The notes under the pieces were generated by a model, which did no database searches, was not told the DNA's origin, and worked only from the letters and a program-made list of their open reading frames with translations. A program made the translations under genes and the position numbers. A DNA stretch of 64,000 nucleotides from RGIG6375 sp964472725. Its GTDB lineage: Bacteria; Bacillota; Clostridia; Oscillospirales; Oscillospiraceae. Below, one piece after another: positions 51,378 to 60,536 of this stretch. The first letter of the stretch is position 1; each line of letters starts with the position of its first letter. The DNA lies in NCBI GenBank assembly GCA_964472725.1, contig CAYYLZ010000003.1, positions 1-64,000 of the forward strand, read 5' to 3'.

Positions 51378-51394
51378 GCTCAGGAGGTGCACCG

Positions 51395-52078
51395 ATGAAG
51401 AAAGAAAAATCGAAGAAATGGAATCACAGCGTTGGCAAAGAAATACGTCAGGGCATGAAAGAAGTCATCAAGGAGCATGGCTTCGGGTATTGGTTCAAGG
51501 AAGTGTTCTGGCCTCACTACGGCAAGCTGAGCATAGTGCTCGTCGTAGTCCTTGTCGTTGCCATAATCCTCACCGTGGAGGCTGCCAATAAGCCCCGCTA
51601 CGATTTCCACATGGTCATAGCCATGGACGACCCCATTGCCTATAACGACACCGAGGAGCTGCGCAGAGTGGTAGAAACTGCGGTTGGCGACGTTAACGGC
51701 GACGGTCAGATACTTATGGACGTGCAGGTCATCAATCTGGCAGACCAGGAGAACCTTGAGGTAAACCAGCAGCGCCTGCAGCTGGCTTTTGCTCAGTCGG
51801 AATATACGCTCTATATTTTGGACGAGCAGTATTCCGCCACCTACTGCCACAGAGAATATTTTGACCCCATTGCCGACTACGGCTTCACGCCCGATCCAGA
51901 TGAGCCCCGCCGCATGAACGTGAGCGATGTGCCGGTGCTGTGGCGTATGGGGCAGCATATCCCCGAGGAACAGCAGTTCTTTGCCTGTATCTGCGACTGG
52001 ACGGTTGACGGAAAGGGCAGTCAGGAACTGACCGACGCGGCAGTACGTGCCCTTAACGCAATACTGGAAGCCGAATAA
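51395..52078 (+). CDS. Single-pass membrane protein of unknown function
   Basis: The 227-aa protein has a basic N-terminus, one TM helix (about residues 48-66) and an outside domain of about 160 residues rich in Asp, Glu, Gln and Tyr, including DVNGDGQILMDVQV, which resembles a single Ca-binding loop. I do not recognise the family. The ATG at 51395 follows AGGAGGTG. It is cotranscribed with the RNA methyltransferase 11 bp downstream. Confidence 0.8.
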   Translation: MKKEKSKKWNHSVGKEIRQGMKEVIKEHGFGYWFKEVFWPHYGKLSIVLVVVLVVAIILTVEAANKPRYDFHMVIAMDDPIAYNDTEELRRVVETAVGDVNGDGQILMDVQVINLADQENLEVNQQRLQLAFAQSEYTLYILDEQYSATYCHREYFDPIADYGFTPDPDEPRRMNVSDVPVLWRMGQHIPEEQQFFACICDWTVDGKGSQELTDAAVRALNAILEAE

Positions 52079-52089
52079 GAGGAAAAGGT

Positions 52090-52842
52090 ATGGAAGAAAT
52101 AAGCAGCCGCAAAAATTCCCTTATAGCCCATGTGAAAAAGCTGGGCGCGGACAAAAAATACCGCCGTGAAATGGGAGAATACTTCTGCCAGGGCGATAAG
52201 CTGCTCTACGAGGCCGTGAAGTGGGATGCGAAGATCAAGACCGTTCTTTTCTGCGGCGATGTTCCCGATGTGCCGGAATACGAGCGTATGGTACGAGTGC
52301 CCAAAGATATAATCGAGAGCGTTTCACCCATGAAGAGCGCCCCCGAGGTGGTGTTCACCTGCGCCATGCCCGAGGTGTGGGAATCCATTGCAGCGGGCAG
52401 ACATCTTATAATGGAAAATATGCAGGACCCCGGCAACGTGGGAACTATTCTGCGTACCGCCGACGCGCTGGACTGCGGCGCGGTGATATTGGCCGGTGAC
52501 TGCGCCGACCCCTTCAGCCCCAAGGCTGTCCGGGCTTCCATGGGCGCGGTGTTCCGCCATAAGATAATCGAGCTGCCCGTGGAGTCCCTTGTGGAGCAGG
52601 CGGAGGAAATCGGCCTGCCCATATACGCCGCCGCTCTGGACAGCACGGCCTACGACCTGCGGGAGCTTAAGCTGCCGGAAAGCTACGCTTTCGCCATCGG
52701 GAACGAGGGTCACGGTCTCAGCCGACAGCTGCTGGAGGCCTCAGCGGCAAGAGTTATAATCCCCATGAGCGAGCGCTGCGAGTCGCTGAATGCGGCCTCC
52801 GCTGCCACTGTCATATTGTGGGAAATGTTCCGCAACAGATAA
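52090..52842 (+). CDS. TrmH/SpoU-family RNA methyltransferase
   Basis: The 250-aa protein has the SPOUT motifs NVGTILRTADALDCGAVIL, FAIGNEGHGLS and IPMSERCESLNAASAATVILWE. It 2'-O-methylates rRNA or tRNA; the exact site is not clear. GAGGAAAAGG precedes the ATG. It begins a group with dprA and topA. Confidence 0.93.
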   Translation: MEEISSRKNSLIAHVKKLGADKKYRREMGEYFCQGDKLLYEAVKWDAKIKTVLFCGDVPDVPEYERMVRVPKDIIESVSPMKSAPEVVFTCAMPEVWESIAAGRHLIMENMQDPGNVGTILRTADALDCGAVILAGDCADPFSPKAVRASMGAVFRHKIIELPVESLVEQAEEIGLPIYAAALDSTAYDLRELKLPESYAFAIGNEGHGLSRQLLEASAARVIIPMSERCESLNAASAATVILWEMFRNR

Positions 52843-52863
52843 AGAGAACGGATGCGATAAATA

Positions 52864-54075
52864 ATGTCGGACGTAAAATACTGGCTTTGGCTTACACAGA
52901 CCGGCGGCATCAGCAACGCTGCCGCACATAAATATCTGCGCCACTTCGGCTCGGTTAAGAAGCTTTACTTCGCTGCCGCCGAGGATTATCGCCTTGTGCC
53001 TGAAGCACGGGAGGCCGAGGTGAAGAAGCTGATGAATAAACGGCTTGACACGGCGGAGAAAATAGAGGCGGATTGCCGCAGTCTGGGTATACGCATAATG
53101 AGCCTTTATGATGCGGACTATCCCGATAGACTCAGAAATATTTACGACGCCCCACTGCTGCTCTATGTAAAGGGTGAGCTGCCTACAATAGACGACAGTC
53201 CCTGCATCGCCGTCGTGGGTACCCGCAAAGCGCATCAATACGGACAGCGCTGCGCCCAGCGGTTTGCCTATGACATAACCCGCTGCGGAGGTGTTGTGGT
53301 ATCCGGCCTTGCCGAGGGTATCGACTCAGCCGCTATCCGCGCGGCCCTTGACGCGGGCGGCCCTGTGGTGGGCGTGCTCGGAACTGGTATAGACGTGGTG
53401 TTCCCGGCGTGGAATACGGAGCTGCAGAATGCTGTCGCCAAAAACGGCGCTCTTATCAGCGAGTACCCGCCCGGAACCAAGGGCAGTAAATCCACCTTTC
53501 CCCAGCGCAACCGCATAATCAGCGGTATATCCGTAGGAGTTGCGGTCATTGAAGCGCCGGAGAAAAGCGGCTCGCTTATAACTGCCGCCAGAGCCTCGGA
53601 GCAGGGCAGGGACGTTTACGTAGTGCCCGGCAATATTGACGACCCCAACTTTGTCGGCTCTAATTTGCTCATTCGTGACGGCGCTGCCCTCGCCATAAGC
53701 GGCTGGGATATAATTTCCTGTTACCGCTGGCAGTTCCCGGAGCGTATTCAGCGTCGTGACAGCAAAAAGTTCGCCGTTTTGGACGCTGTAAAGCGCCTTG
53801 GTGAGCCTCAAAAAGAAAAAAACAATAGGGTCGAATCAAAAAAATCTGTTGACAAGCAAAATAACAAGGAATATATTGACATGAACGATTCCGCACAGCT
53901 CTCCGACGGCGAGCTGATGATCGTTCGCGCCCTTACGGACGGGGCGAAGCAGACCGACGAGCTTATTGAGCTGACAGGCAGGGAGGCATCGGATGTGCTT
54001 GCCGACCTGACAATGCTGGAGCTTGAAGGCTACGTCCGGCTGAACGAGGAAAGTCGCTTCGAGCTGTGCCCATGA
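52864..54075 (+). CDS. dprA: DNA-processing protein DprA
   Basis: The 403-aa protein has a SAM-like N-terminal domain, the extended Rossmann core (AVVGTRKAHQYGQ, SGLAEGIDSAA, GVLGTGIDVVFP, FPQRNRIISG) and a C-terminal winged helix (about 345-400) after a Lys/Asn-rich linker. DprA loads RecA on incoming single-stranded DNA in transformation. dprA next to topA is a conserved neighbourhood. Confidence 0.95.
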   Translation: MSDVKYWLWLTQTGGISNAAAHKYLRHFGSVKKLYFAAAEDYRLVPEAREAEVKKLMNKRLDTAEKIEADCRSLGIRIMSLYDADYPDRLRNIYDAPLLLYVKGELPTIDDSPCIAVVGTRKAHQYGQRCAQRFAYDITRCGGVVVSGLAEGIDSAAIRAALDAGGPVVGVLGTGIDVVFPAWNTELQNAVAKNGALISEYPPGTKGSKSTFPQRNRIISGISVGVAVIEAPEKSGSLITAARASEQGRDVYVVPGNIDDPNFVGSNLLIRDGAALAISGWDIISCYRWQFPERIQRRDSKKFAVLDAVKRLGEPQKEKNNRVESKKSVDKQNNKEYIDMNDSAQLSDGELMIVRALTDGAKQTDELIELTGREASDVLADLTMLELEGYVRLNEESRFELCP

Positions 54076-54116
54076 GGCGCGGCTGAAGCTGTTATATATA
54101 GTTTAGGAGCGAAAAT

Positions 54117-56354
54117 ATGGCAAAATCTAACGCCGCGCTGGTGATAGTTGAGTCGCCGGCCAAAGCGAAAACCATTGAAAAATATCTTGGAAAAGAATAT
54201 AAGGTGACCGCATCCATGGGTCATCTCCGTGACCTGCCCAAAAGCACCATCGGTGTTGACATTGAGAACGGCTTTATTCCCAATTACCAGCCCATCAAGG
54301 GCAGGGAAGAGAAGATAGAGGAACTTAAATCTGCCGCAAAGAAGGCCAGCATGGTCTATCTGGCAACCGACCCTGACCGCGAAGGTGAGGCTATATCCTG
54401 GCATCTTAAGGTGCTGCTGGATCTGCCTGATGAAAAGACCCGCCGCGTTACCTTCAATGAGATAACCAAGAAGGTCGTAACCGAGAGCATTGCCAATCCC
54501 CGCGCTATAGACATGGATCTGGTTGACGCTCAGCAGGCGAGAAGAATTCTCGACCGTATCGTAGGCTATCAGCTCAGCCCCATGCTGTGGATGAAGATAA
54601 AGCGCGGCCTTTCAGCAGGCCGCGTCCAGTCTGTCGCTACCCGCATGGTAGTTGACCGCGAGAACGAGATAAGAGCCTTTGTGCCCGAGGAGTACTGGCT
54701 GCTGGACGTTTCCCTGTCCTGTGGCGAGGGCGAGGACGAGCGCTTTACCGCTCATTATTACGGCATGAACGGCAAGAAACGGGAGCTGCATAACGCCGAA
54801 GAGGTTGCCGAGGTTGAAAACGCCATCAAGGACGCCCCCTTCAGCATCAGCACCGTCCGCAGAGCGGACAGACAGCGCAGCCCCTCCGCGCCTTTCATTA
54901 CCTCTACTCTCCAGCAGGAGGCTTCCCGAAAGCTGAACATGACTCCCCGCCGTACCATGTCCATCGCTCAGACCCTTTATGAAGGCGTCAATATCGGCGA
55001 CGTAGGTACCGTGGGTCTTATAACCTATATGAGAACCGACTCCCTGCGCATATCTCAGGAAGCGCAGACTGCCGCAAGAAGCTTCATCAAGGAGAACTAC
55101 GGCAACGAATACTGCCCCGCCACACCCAAGGTGTACAAGACCAAAAAAGAAGCTCAGGACGCTCACGAAGCCATACGTCCCAGTGACGTATACCTGACTC
55201 CCGACCGTGTGCGCAAGGATCTTACTCCCGAGCAGCACCGTCTGTATAAGCTCATATGGAACCGCTTCATGGCAAGCCAGATGGCAAACGTGGTCTACGA
55301 CAGCGTTTCCATAGACGCTATTTCAGCCGGACACATGTTCCGCGCCACCCATTCTGCCATAAAGTTCCCCGGCTTCACCAAGGTCTACGACTCCGGTGAG
55401 GACGAGCCGAACCTTAAGCAGCGTCCCCTGCCCAGCCTCAACGAGGGGCAGGAGGTCAGCCTGCAGAACATTGTTAAGGAGCAGAAGTTCACCCAGCCTC
55501 CCGCACGCTATACCGAGGACACCCTCATTCGTGCCATGGAGGAAAAGGGAATCGGCCGTCCCAGTACCTACGCTCCCACCATGTCCACCATACTCGACAG
55601 AGAGTACGTAGTCAAGGAAGGCAAGGTACTCAAGCCCACCGCTCTCGGCGAGACAGTCACCGGCTTTATGACCGAGCGATTTGAAAACATCGTTGACGTT
55701 ACCTTCACTGCCAAGATGGAGGCAACTCTTGACGAGGTGGAAGAGGGCACCAAGGAGTGGAAGAGCGTTCTTGACGAATTCTATGCCGGCTTTGCAAAGT
55801 CCCTCAGCGATGCCGAAATTGCCCTCAAGGGCGTGAGAATAAAGGTTCCGGACGAAGTCACCGATGAGAAATGCGATGTGTGCGGCAAGAACATGGTCAT
55901 CAAGTCCGGTCGCTTTGGCCGCTTCCTTGCCTGCCCCGGCTTCCCCGAGTGTACCTTCACCAAGCCCCTTGTGATAGAGATGCCCGGACAGTGTCCCAAG
56001 TGCGGCAGACGTATTTTGAAGCGTACCTCCAAGAAGGGCTACGCCTATTATGCCTGCGAAAAGGGCGCTGAGTGCGGCTTTATGACCTGGGACGTACCCG
56101 TTAAGGATAACTGTCCCGAGTGCGGTCGTACCATGTTCAAGAAATCCGGAAGAGGCTTCAATAAGCCCTTCTGCATAAATGAAAGCTGCGTCAACTTCCT
56201 GCCGGAGGACAAGCGCGGCTACCGTAAGAAAAAGACTGAGGAGGGTGAAACCGCTGAGGCGGAAGCCCAAACCACAAAGAAAAGCGCCAAGCCCGCTGCC
56301 AAGAAAACCACTGCGAAGAAGTCATCCAAGAAGGGCGAGGCGGAGGAAAAGTGA
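54117..56354 (+). CDS. topA: DNA topoisomerase I
   Basis: The 745-aa type IA enzyme has an N-terminal TOPRIM domain (VIVESPAKAKTIEKYLG, ATDPDREGEAISWH), the active-site Tyr in YMRTDSLR, and three C-terminal four-Cys zinc ribbons (from about residues 585, 628 and 670), ending with a Lys/Ala-rich tail. It relaxes negative supercoils. TTAGGAG precedes the ATG. trmFO overlaps its stop. Confidence 0.97.
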   Translation: MAKSNAALVIVESPAKAKTIEKYLGKEYKVTASMGHLRDLPKSTIGVDIENGFIPNYQPIKGREEKIEELKSAAKKASMVYLATDPDREGEAISWHLKVLLDLPDEKTRRVTFNEITKKVVTESIANPRAIDMDLVDAQQARRILDRIVGYQLSPMLWMKIKRGLSAGRVQSVATRMVVDRENEIRAFVPEEYWLLDVSLSCGEGEDERFTAHYYGMNGKKRELHNAEEVAEVENAIKDAPFSISTVRRADRQRSPSAPFITSTLQQEASRKLNMTPRRTMSIAQTLYEGVNIGDVGTVGLITYMRTDSLRISQEAQTAARSFIKENYGNEYCPATPKVYKTKKEAQDAHEAIRPSDVYLTPDRVRKDLTPEQHRLYKLIWNRFMASQMANVVYDSVSIDAISAGHMFRATHSAIKFPGFTKVYDSGEDEPNLKQRPLPSLNEGQEVSLQNIVKEQKFTQPPARYTEDTLIRAMEEKGIGRPSTYAPTMSTILDREYVVKEGKVLKPTALGETVTGFMTERFENIVDVTFTAKMEATLDEVEEGTKEWKSVLDEFYAGFAKSLSDAEIALKGVRIKVPDEVTDEKCDVCGKNMVIKSGRFGRFLACPGFPECTFTKPLVIEMPGQCPKCGRRILKRTSKKGYAYYACEKGAECGFMTWDVPVKDNCPECGRTMFKKSGRGFNKPFCINESCVNFLPEDKRGYRKKKTEEGETAEAEAQTTKKSAKPAAKKTTAKKSSKKGEAEEK

Positions 56355-57670
56355 TGAAAAAAGTAACTGTTGTCGGCGCGGGCCTTGCCGGCTGCGAGGC
56401 TGCATGGCAGCTTGTGAAGCGTGGTATTCCCGTGCGGCTTATGGAAATGAAGCCCCATAAGCTGACCCCCGCCCACGTATCAAATGATTTTGCGGAGCTG
56501 GTCTGCTCCAACTCTCTGCGCAGCGACGAATTGGCAAACGCCGTTGGTCTGCTTAAGGAAGAAATGCGCCGCATCGGCTCTATTATCATGGAGAGCGCCG
56601 ACCTGAACAGGGTGGAGGCAGGCTCTGCTCTTGCGGTTGACCGTGTCAACTTCGCAAAGACCATAACCGAGAAGCTGCGTGGCCATGAGCTTGTAGAGGT
56701 AGTCGAGGGCGAGGTAACGGAGATACCCGAGGGAACGGTCATTATCGCAACCGGCCCCCTTACTTCCGACGCTTTCAGCGACACTATCCGCGGCCTGTTC
56801 CCGGCGGAAAAGGCGTACATGAATTTCTACGATGCGGCAGCGCCCATCGTTACCTTTGAAAGCATAGACATGGACAGCGCATATTTCGCTTCCCGCTATG
56901 ACAAAGGTACTCCTGACTATATAAACTGCCCCATGACGCAGGAGGAGTATCAGGCCTTCTGGACGGAGCTTGTAGCCGCCAAGGAGGCGGAGGTGCATGG
57001 CTTTGACGACGGCGGCGTTTTCGAGGGCTGCATGCCTGTCGAGGTAATGGCTCGCCGTGGCGTGGACACCCTGCGCTACGGCCCGCTGAAGCCCGTTGGC
57101 TTGCCTGACCCCAAGACCGGTCGTGATCCCTACGCCGTTGTTCAGCTGCGTAAGGATAACCGAGAAGGTACTCTGTATAATATAGTGGGCTTCCAGACCC
57201 ACCTGACCTTTGGCGAGCAGAAGCGAGTATTCTCCATGATCCCCGCTCTGCGTGAGGCGGAGTTCATGCGCTACGGCGTAATGCACCGCAATACTTATAT
57301 CAATTCCCCCGGTCTGCTGGATAACTGCTACCGACTCAAAAGTGAGCCCCGTATCCGCTTTGCCGGACAGATGACCGGTGTGGAGGGCTATGTTGAGTCC
57401 GCCGCCTCCGGTATGCTGGTTGGTATCACCACCGCTATGGAGATCCTCGGTCAGCCCTGTCCCAAGTTTACGAGGGAGAACGCCATCGGCGCTCTTGCTG
57501 AGTATGTAAGCGGCGGCAGCGTGGGCAATTTCCAGCCCATGAACGTAAACTTCGGCATTATGGAACCCCTCGGCTACAAGGTCAAGGGTAAGAGAAACAA
57601 AAACCTTGCCATTTCCGAACGCGCCCTCAAGCGACTGGAGGAAATGGGCTTTGGTGGAGAGGAAAAGTAA
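56354..57670 (+). CDS. trmFO: Methylenetetrahydrofolate-tRNA-(uracil-5-)-methyltransferase
   Basis: The 438-aa FAD protein starts MKKVTVVGAGLAGCEAAWQL and contains LVCSNSLRSDELANAVGLLKEEMR and FAGQMTGVEGYVESAASG, the signatures of TrmFO, which forms T54 in tRNA using methylene-THF. Its ATG overlaps the topA stop (TGATG). topA-trmFO is a conserved pair. Confidence 0.96.
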   Translation: MKKVTVVGAGLAGCEAAWQLVKRGIPVRLMEMKPHKLTPAHVSNDFAELVCSNSLRSDELANAVGLLKEEMRRIGSIIMESADLNRVEAGSALAVDRVNFAKTITEKLRGHELVEVVEGEVTEIPEGTVIIATGPLTSDAFSDTIRGLFPAEKAYMNFYDAAAPIVTFESIDMDSAYFASRYDKGTPDYINCPMTQEEYQAFWTELVAAKEAEVHGFDDGGVFEGCMPVEVMARRGVDTLRYGPLKPVGLPDPKTGRDPYAVVQLRKDNREGTLYNIVGFQTHLTFGEQKRVFSMIPALREAEFMRYGVMHRNTYINSPGLLDNCYRLKSEPRIRFAGQMTGVEGYVESAASGMLVGITTAMEILGQPCPKFTRENAIGALAEYVSGGSVGNFQPMNVNFGIMEPLGYKVKGKRNKNLAISERALKRLEEMGFGGEEK

Positions 57671-58701
57671 TGAAGATTATTATCGACGCTATGGGCGGCG
57701 ACAACGCGCCTCTTGAAATAGTCAAGGGTGCGGTGGATGCCCACAATAAGCTGGGTGTGGATATCATTCTCGTGGGCAGCGGAGAGGAAATACTCCGCAG
57801 TTTCCAGGAGCTTGGCATGGACAACCTGCCCGACGGTGTTTCCATCGTAAACGCAAGTCAGGTCATCACCATGGAGGACGATCCTGCCAAGGCCTGCCGT
57901 GAGAAGAAGGACTCTTCCATGACCGTAGCGCTCAATATGCTCCGTGACGGGCTGGGTGACGCGGTCGTGTCCGCCGGCAGCACCGGTGCGCTGCTTTCCG
58001 GCGCTACCCTTATCGTAAAGCGTATCCGTGGTATCCGCCGCGCGGCTCTCAGCCCCACTGTTCCCACCGCCACCGGCGGTCAGGCTATCCTGCTGGACGT
58101 TGGCGCAAACGTGGATTGCACTGCCGAGTATCTGGTGCAGTTTGCATTCATGGGATACGCTTATGCCAAGTACGCTCTGAAGCTGGATAACCCCAAGGTC
58201 GGCCTTCTCAATAACGGCGCGGAGGAAACCAAGGGCGGCAAGCTGCAGAAAGAGGTCTATGCCTTCCTTTCTGCTGCGGCAAAGGACGGCAAGATAAACT
58301 TCGTGGGCAACGTGGAGGGCAGCGACGTGCTCTCCGGCAAGGTGGACATTGTAGTGACCGATGGCTTTACCGGAAACGTTATGCTCAAGTCCCTTGAAGG
58401 TATGGCCTCCTTCTTCATGTCCGAACTGAAGAGCATCTTCTACGGCAGCACCAAGAATAAGCTGGCGGCACTGGTCATCAAGAATGATTTCAAGGCGCTG
58501 AAGAATAAGCTCTCTGTAGGCGGCAGCATAATGCTTGGCATTTCCAAGCCTGTTGTAAAGGCTCACGGTTCTTCCAAGGCGGCTGACATCTGCTCTGCCA
58601 TTGAGCAGGCGGTAGCCGTAGCTTCCTCCGATACCATGGAGGAGATAAATAAGCGCCTTGCGGATATGAAAGTGCCCGAGGCGGAAGCAAATATGGCGTA
58701 A
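57670..58701 (+). CDS. plsX: Phosphate acyltransferase PlsX
   Basis: The 343-aa protein starts MKIIIDAMGGDNAPLEIVKGAVDA and contains SAGSTGALLSGA and the VVTDGFTGNVMLKSLEG motif of PlsX. It converts acyl-ACP to acyl phosphate for phospholipid synthesis. Its ATG overlaps the trmFO stop (TAATG). fabD, fabG and acpP, often found downstream, are absent. Confidence 0.96.
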   Translation: MKIIIDAMGGDNAPLEIVKGAVDAHNKLGVDIILVGSGEEILRSFQELGMDNLPDGVSIVNASQVITMEDDPAKACREKKDSSMTVALNMLRDGLGDAVVSAGSTGALLSGATLIVKRIRGIRRAALSPTVPTATGGQAILLDVGANVDCTAEYLVQFAFMGYAYAKYALKLDNPKVGLLNNGAEETKGGKLQKEVYAFLSAAAKDGKINFVGNVEGSDVLSGKVDIVVTDGFTGNVMLKSLEGMASFFMSELKSIFYGSTKNKLAALVIKNDFKALKNKLSVGGSIMLGISKPVVKAHGSSKAADICSAIEQAVAVASSDTMEEINKRLADMKVPEAEANMA

Positions 58702-58708
58702 CATTACA

Positions 58709-58736
58709 GCGGAGAGGCCCTGAGGGGCTTCTCCGC
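58709..58736 (+). terminator. Hairpin between plsX and rnc
   Basis: A 12-bp stem with one G-U pair (58709-58720 with 58725-58736) and TGAG loop lies 8 bp after plsX. The T-rich stretch (GGTTTTAT) starts a few bases later, so termination may be partial. Confidence 0.6.
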
Positions 58737-58790
58737 ATGTGTGGTTTTATAAAACCTGAGAAAAATTTGCAAGAGGAGAGGCGTCAGGCA

Positions 58791-59480
58791 ATGAAAAAGC
58801 TTGAAAAGACCATAGGCTATACCTTTAAGGACCCCGGCCTTCTTGAACTGGCTCTTACCCACAGCTCCCATTCCAACGAGCGCGGCAAGGGCAGACTGGG
58901 CTGCAATGAGCGCCTTGAATTTCTTGGCGACTCCATTCTGGGCTACTTTACCGCCGAGTACCTTTTCGGCACTTATCCCGATAAGCCCGAGGGCGAAATG
59001 ACTAAGATACGCGCTGAGCTGGTTTGCGAGCAGAGCCTTGCGCGCGTGGCGGAAAAACTGGGACTGGGCGAATATCTGCGCCTTGGCCGCGGCGAAGAAC
59101 TGGGCGGCGGCAGAACAAGACCCTCCATAACCGCCGACGCGGTCGAGGCTGTACTTGCGGCAATTTATCTGGACGGCGGCGCGGAAGCCGCCAAGAAATT
59201 CGTTTACGGCTTCATTCTTACCGAGGCTGCCAAGGCTGCAAAAGAGGGCAGCCACGATTATAAGACCCTGCTGCAGGAACATGTGCAGAAGGGCGGCGGC
59301 GAGTCGCCCGTGTACCGCATGGCAGGGGAAAGCGGCCCCGACCACAACAAGGTGTTCACCGCCGAGGTTCTCGTCTGCGGCGAAGTGATGGGTCGTGGCA
59401 GTGGACGCACCAAGAAAGAGTCGGAGCAGAACGCGGCGAAGAACGCGCTGGAGAAAATCAAGGCGGAGGGCGGCAAATGA
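58791..59480 (+). CDS. rnc: Ribonuclease III
   Basis: The 229-aa protein has the RNase III signature NERLEFLGDSILGYF, the second catalytic segment TADAVEAVLAAIYLDGG and a C-terminal dsRNA-binding domain (from about residue 158, DYKTLLQEHVQK). The ATG at 58791 matches the family start; AGAGGAGAGG lies about 10-12 nt before it. The radical SAM gene overlaps its stop (ATGA). Confidence 0.96.
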   Translation: MKKLEKTIGYTFKDPGLLELALTHSSHSNERGKGRLGCNERLEFLGDSILGYFTAEYLFGTYPDKPEGEMTKIRAELVCEQSLARVAEKLGLGEYLRLGRGEELGGGRTRPSITADAVEAVLAAIYLDGGAEAAKKFVYGFILTEAAKAAKEGSHDYKTLLQEHVQKGGGESPVYRMAGESGPDHNKVFTAEVLVCGEVMGRGSGRTKKESEQNAAKNALEKIKAEGGK

Positions 59481-60478
59481 ACCCTCGCCGCAGGATAATT
59501 CCCCTGTTCGTGCCTCATTTGGGCTGTCCCAATGACTGTGTTTTCTGTAATCAGCGGAAAATATCGGGAAGCCTGACTCCGGCCGATGGAGATACCGTGC
59601 GCCGAACCCTTGACAAAGCCAAAGAGTATACGCCCGACGGGGCGGAGCTGGCCTTTTACGGCGGCAGCTTTACCGCCATACCCGAAGCTCAGCAGAGAGA
59701 ACTGCTGGAAGCGGCGCAGCCCTATATACGTGAGGGATTTGTCGAGGAAATAAGAGTTTCCACCCGCCCGGACAAGATAGACCCTGCGGCGTTGACGCTG
59801 CTGGGTGAATATGGAGTGAAGACCATAGAGCTTGGCTCCCAGTCCATGGACGAGCAGGTGCTGCGCAAGTCGGGGCGAGGTCATACAGCCGATGATACCC
59901 GCAGGGCGGCAACACTCATAAAGGAGCATGGCTTCAACCTTATGCTGCAGATGATGACCGGTTTGCCGGGAAGCAGCGCGGAAAGCGATATAATGACCGC
60001 CCGTGAGCTTATTAAGCTGGGGCCGGACGGCGTGCGCATATACCCAACGGTAATAATCCGCGAAACCGCTCTCTACGACTTGTGGCAGGCGGAAAAGTAT
60101 AAGGAGCATACTGTGGAGGACTCGGTAAGCGTCTGCGCGGAGCTTGTGAAGGAATTTACGGCAGCGGGCGTGCCCATAATAAGGCTGGGGCTTAATCCCA
60201 CCGACGACCTTTCCGCGGGCGAAGCAGTAGCGGGCGCGTATCACCCGGCGCTGGGCGAACTGGTATATTCAAGAGTGTACCTGCAGAAAGCCGAAAAGCT
60301 GATAGAAGAAAGCGGCTGCCGGGACAAAGTGGCGCTGGGGGTACACCCTTCGAGAGTGTCGCTGATGACGGGACAGAAACGGCAGAATATTGCCAAACTC
60401 AAGGAGAAATTCGGACTCACTGAGCTGCTGGTAAAAAAAGCCGAAGTAAATGACGGAGAAATCGTTCTCCTGCCTTGA
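59477..60478 (+). CDS. Elp3-like radical SAM protein without acetyltransferase domain
   Basis: The 333-aa protein has the 4Fe-4S/SAM motif CPNDCVFC near residue 17, FYGGSFTAI and the ELGSQSMDEQVL strand typical of Elp3-like radical SAM enzymes, but it lacks the C-terminal HAT domain of Elp3 (about 500 aa). The family commonly sits between rnc and smc in Clostridia; the substrate is unknown, with tRNA modification a guess. Confidence 0.9.
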   Translation: MNPRRRIIPLFVPHLGCPNDCVFCNQRKISGSLTPADGDTVRRTLDKAKEYTPDGAELAFYGGSFTAIPEAQQRELLEAAQPYIREGFVEEIRVSTRPDKIDPAALTLLGEYGVKTIELGSQSMDEQVLRKSGRGHTADDTRRAATLIKEHGFNLMLQMMTGLPGSSAESDIMTARELIKLGPDGVRIYPTVIIRETALYDLWQAEKYKEHTVEDSVSVCAELVKEFTAAGVPIIRLGLNPTDDLSAGEAVAGAYHPALGELVYSRVYLQKAEKLIEESGCRDKVALGVHPSRVSLMTGQKRQNIAKLKEKFGLTELLVKKAEVNDGEIVLLP

Positions 60479-60536
60479 AAAATGTTTCCGAAAGGTATAA
60501 AATAATATGTCAAAGTAATTATAAGCGAGGAATACG

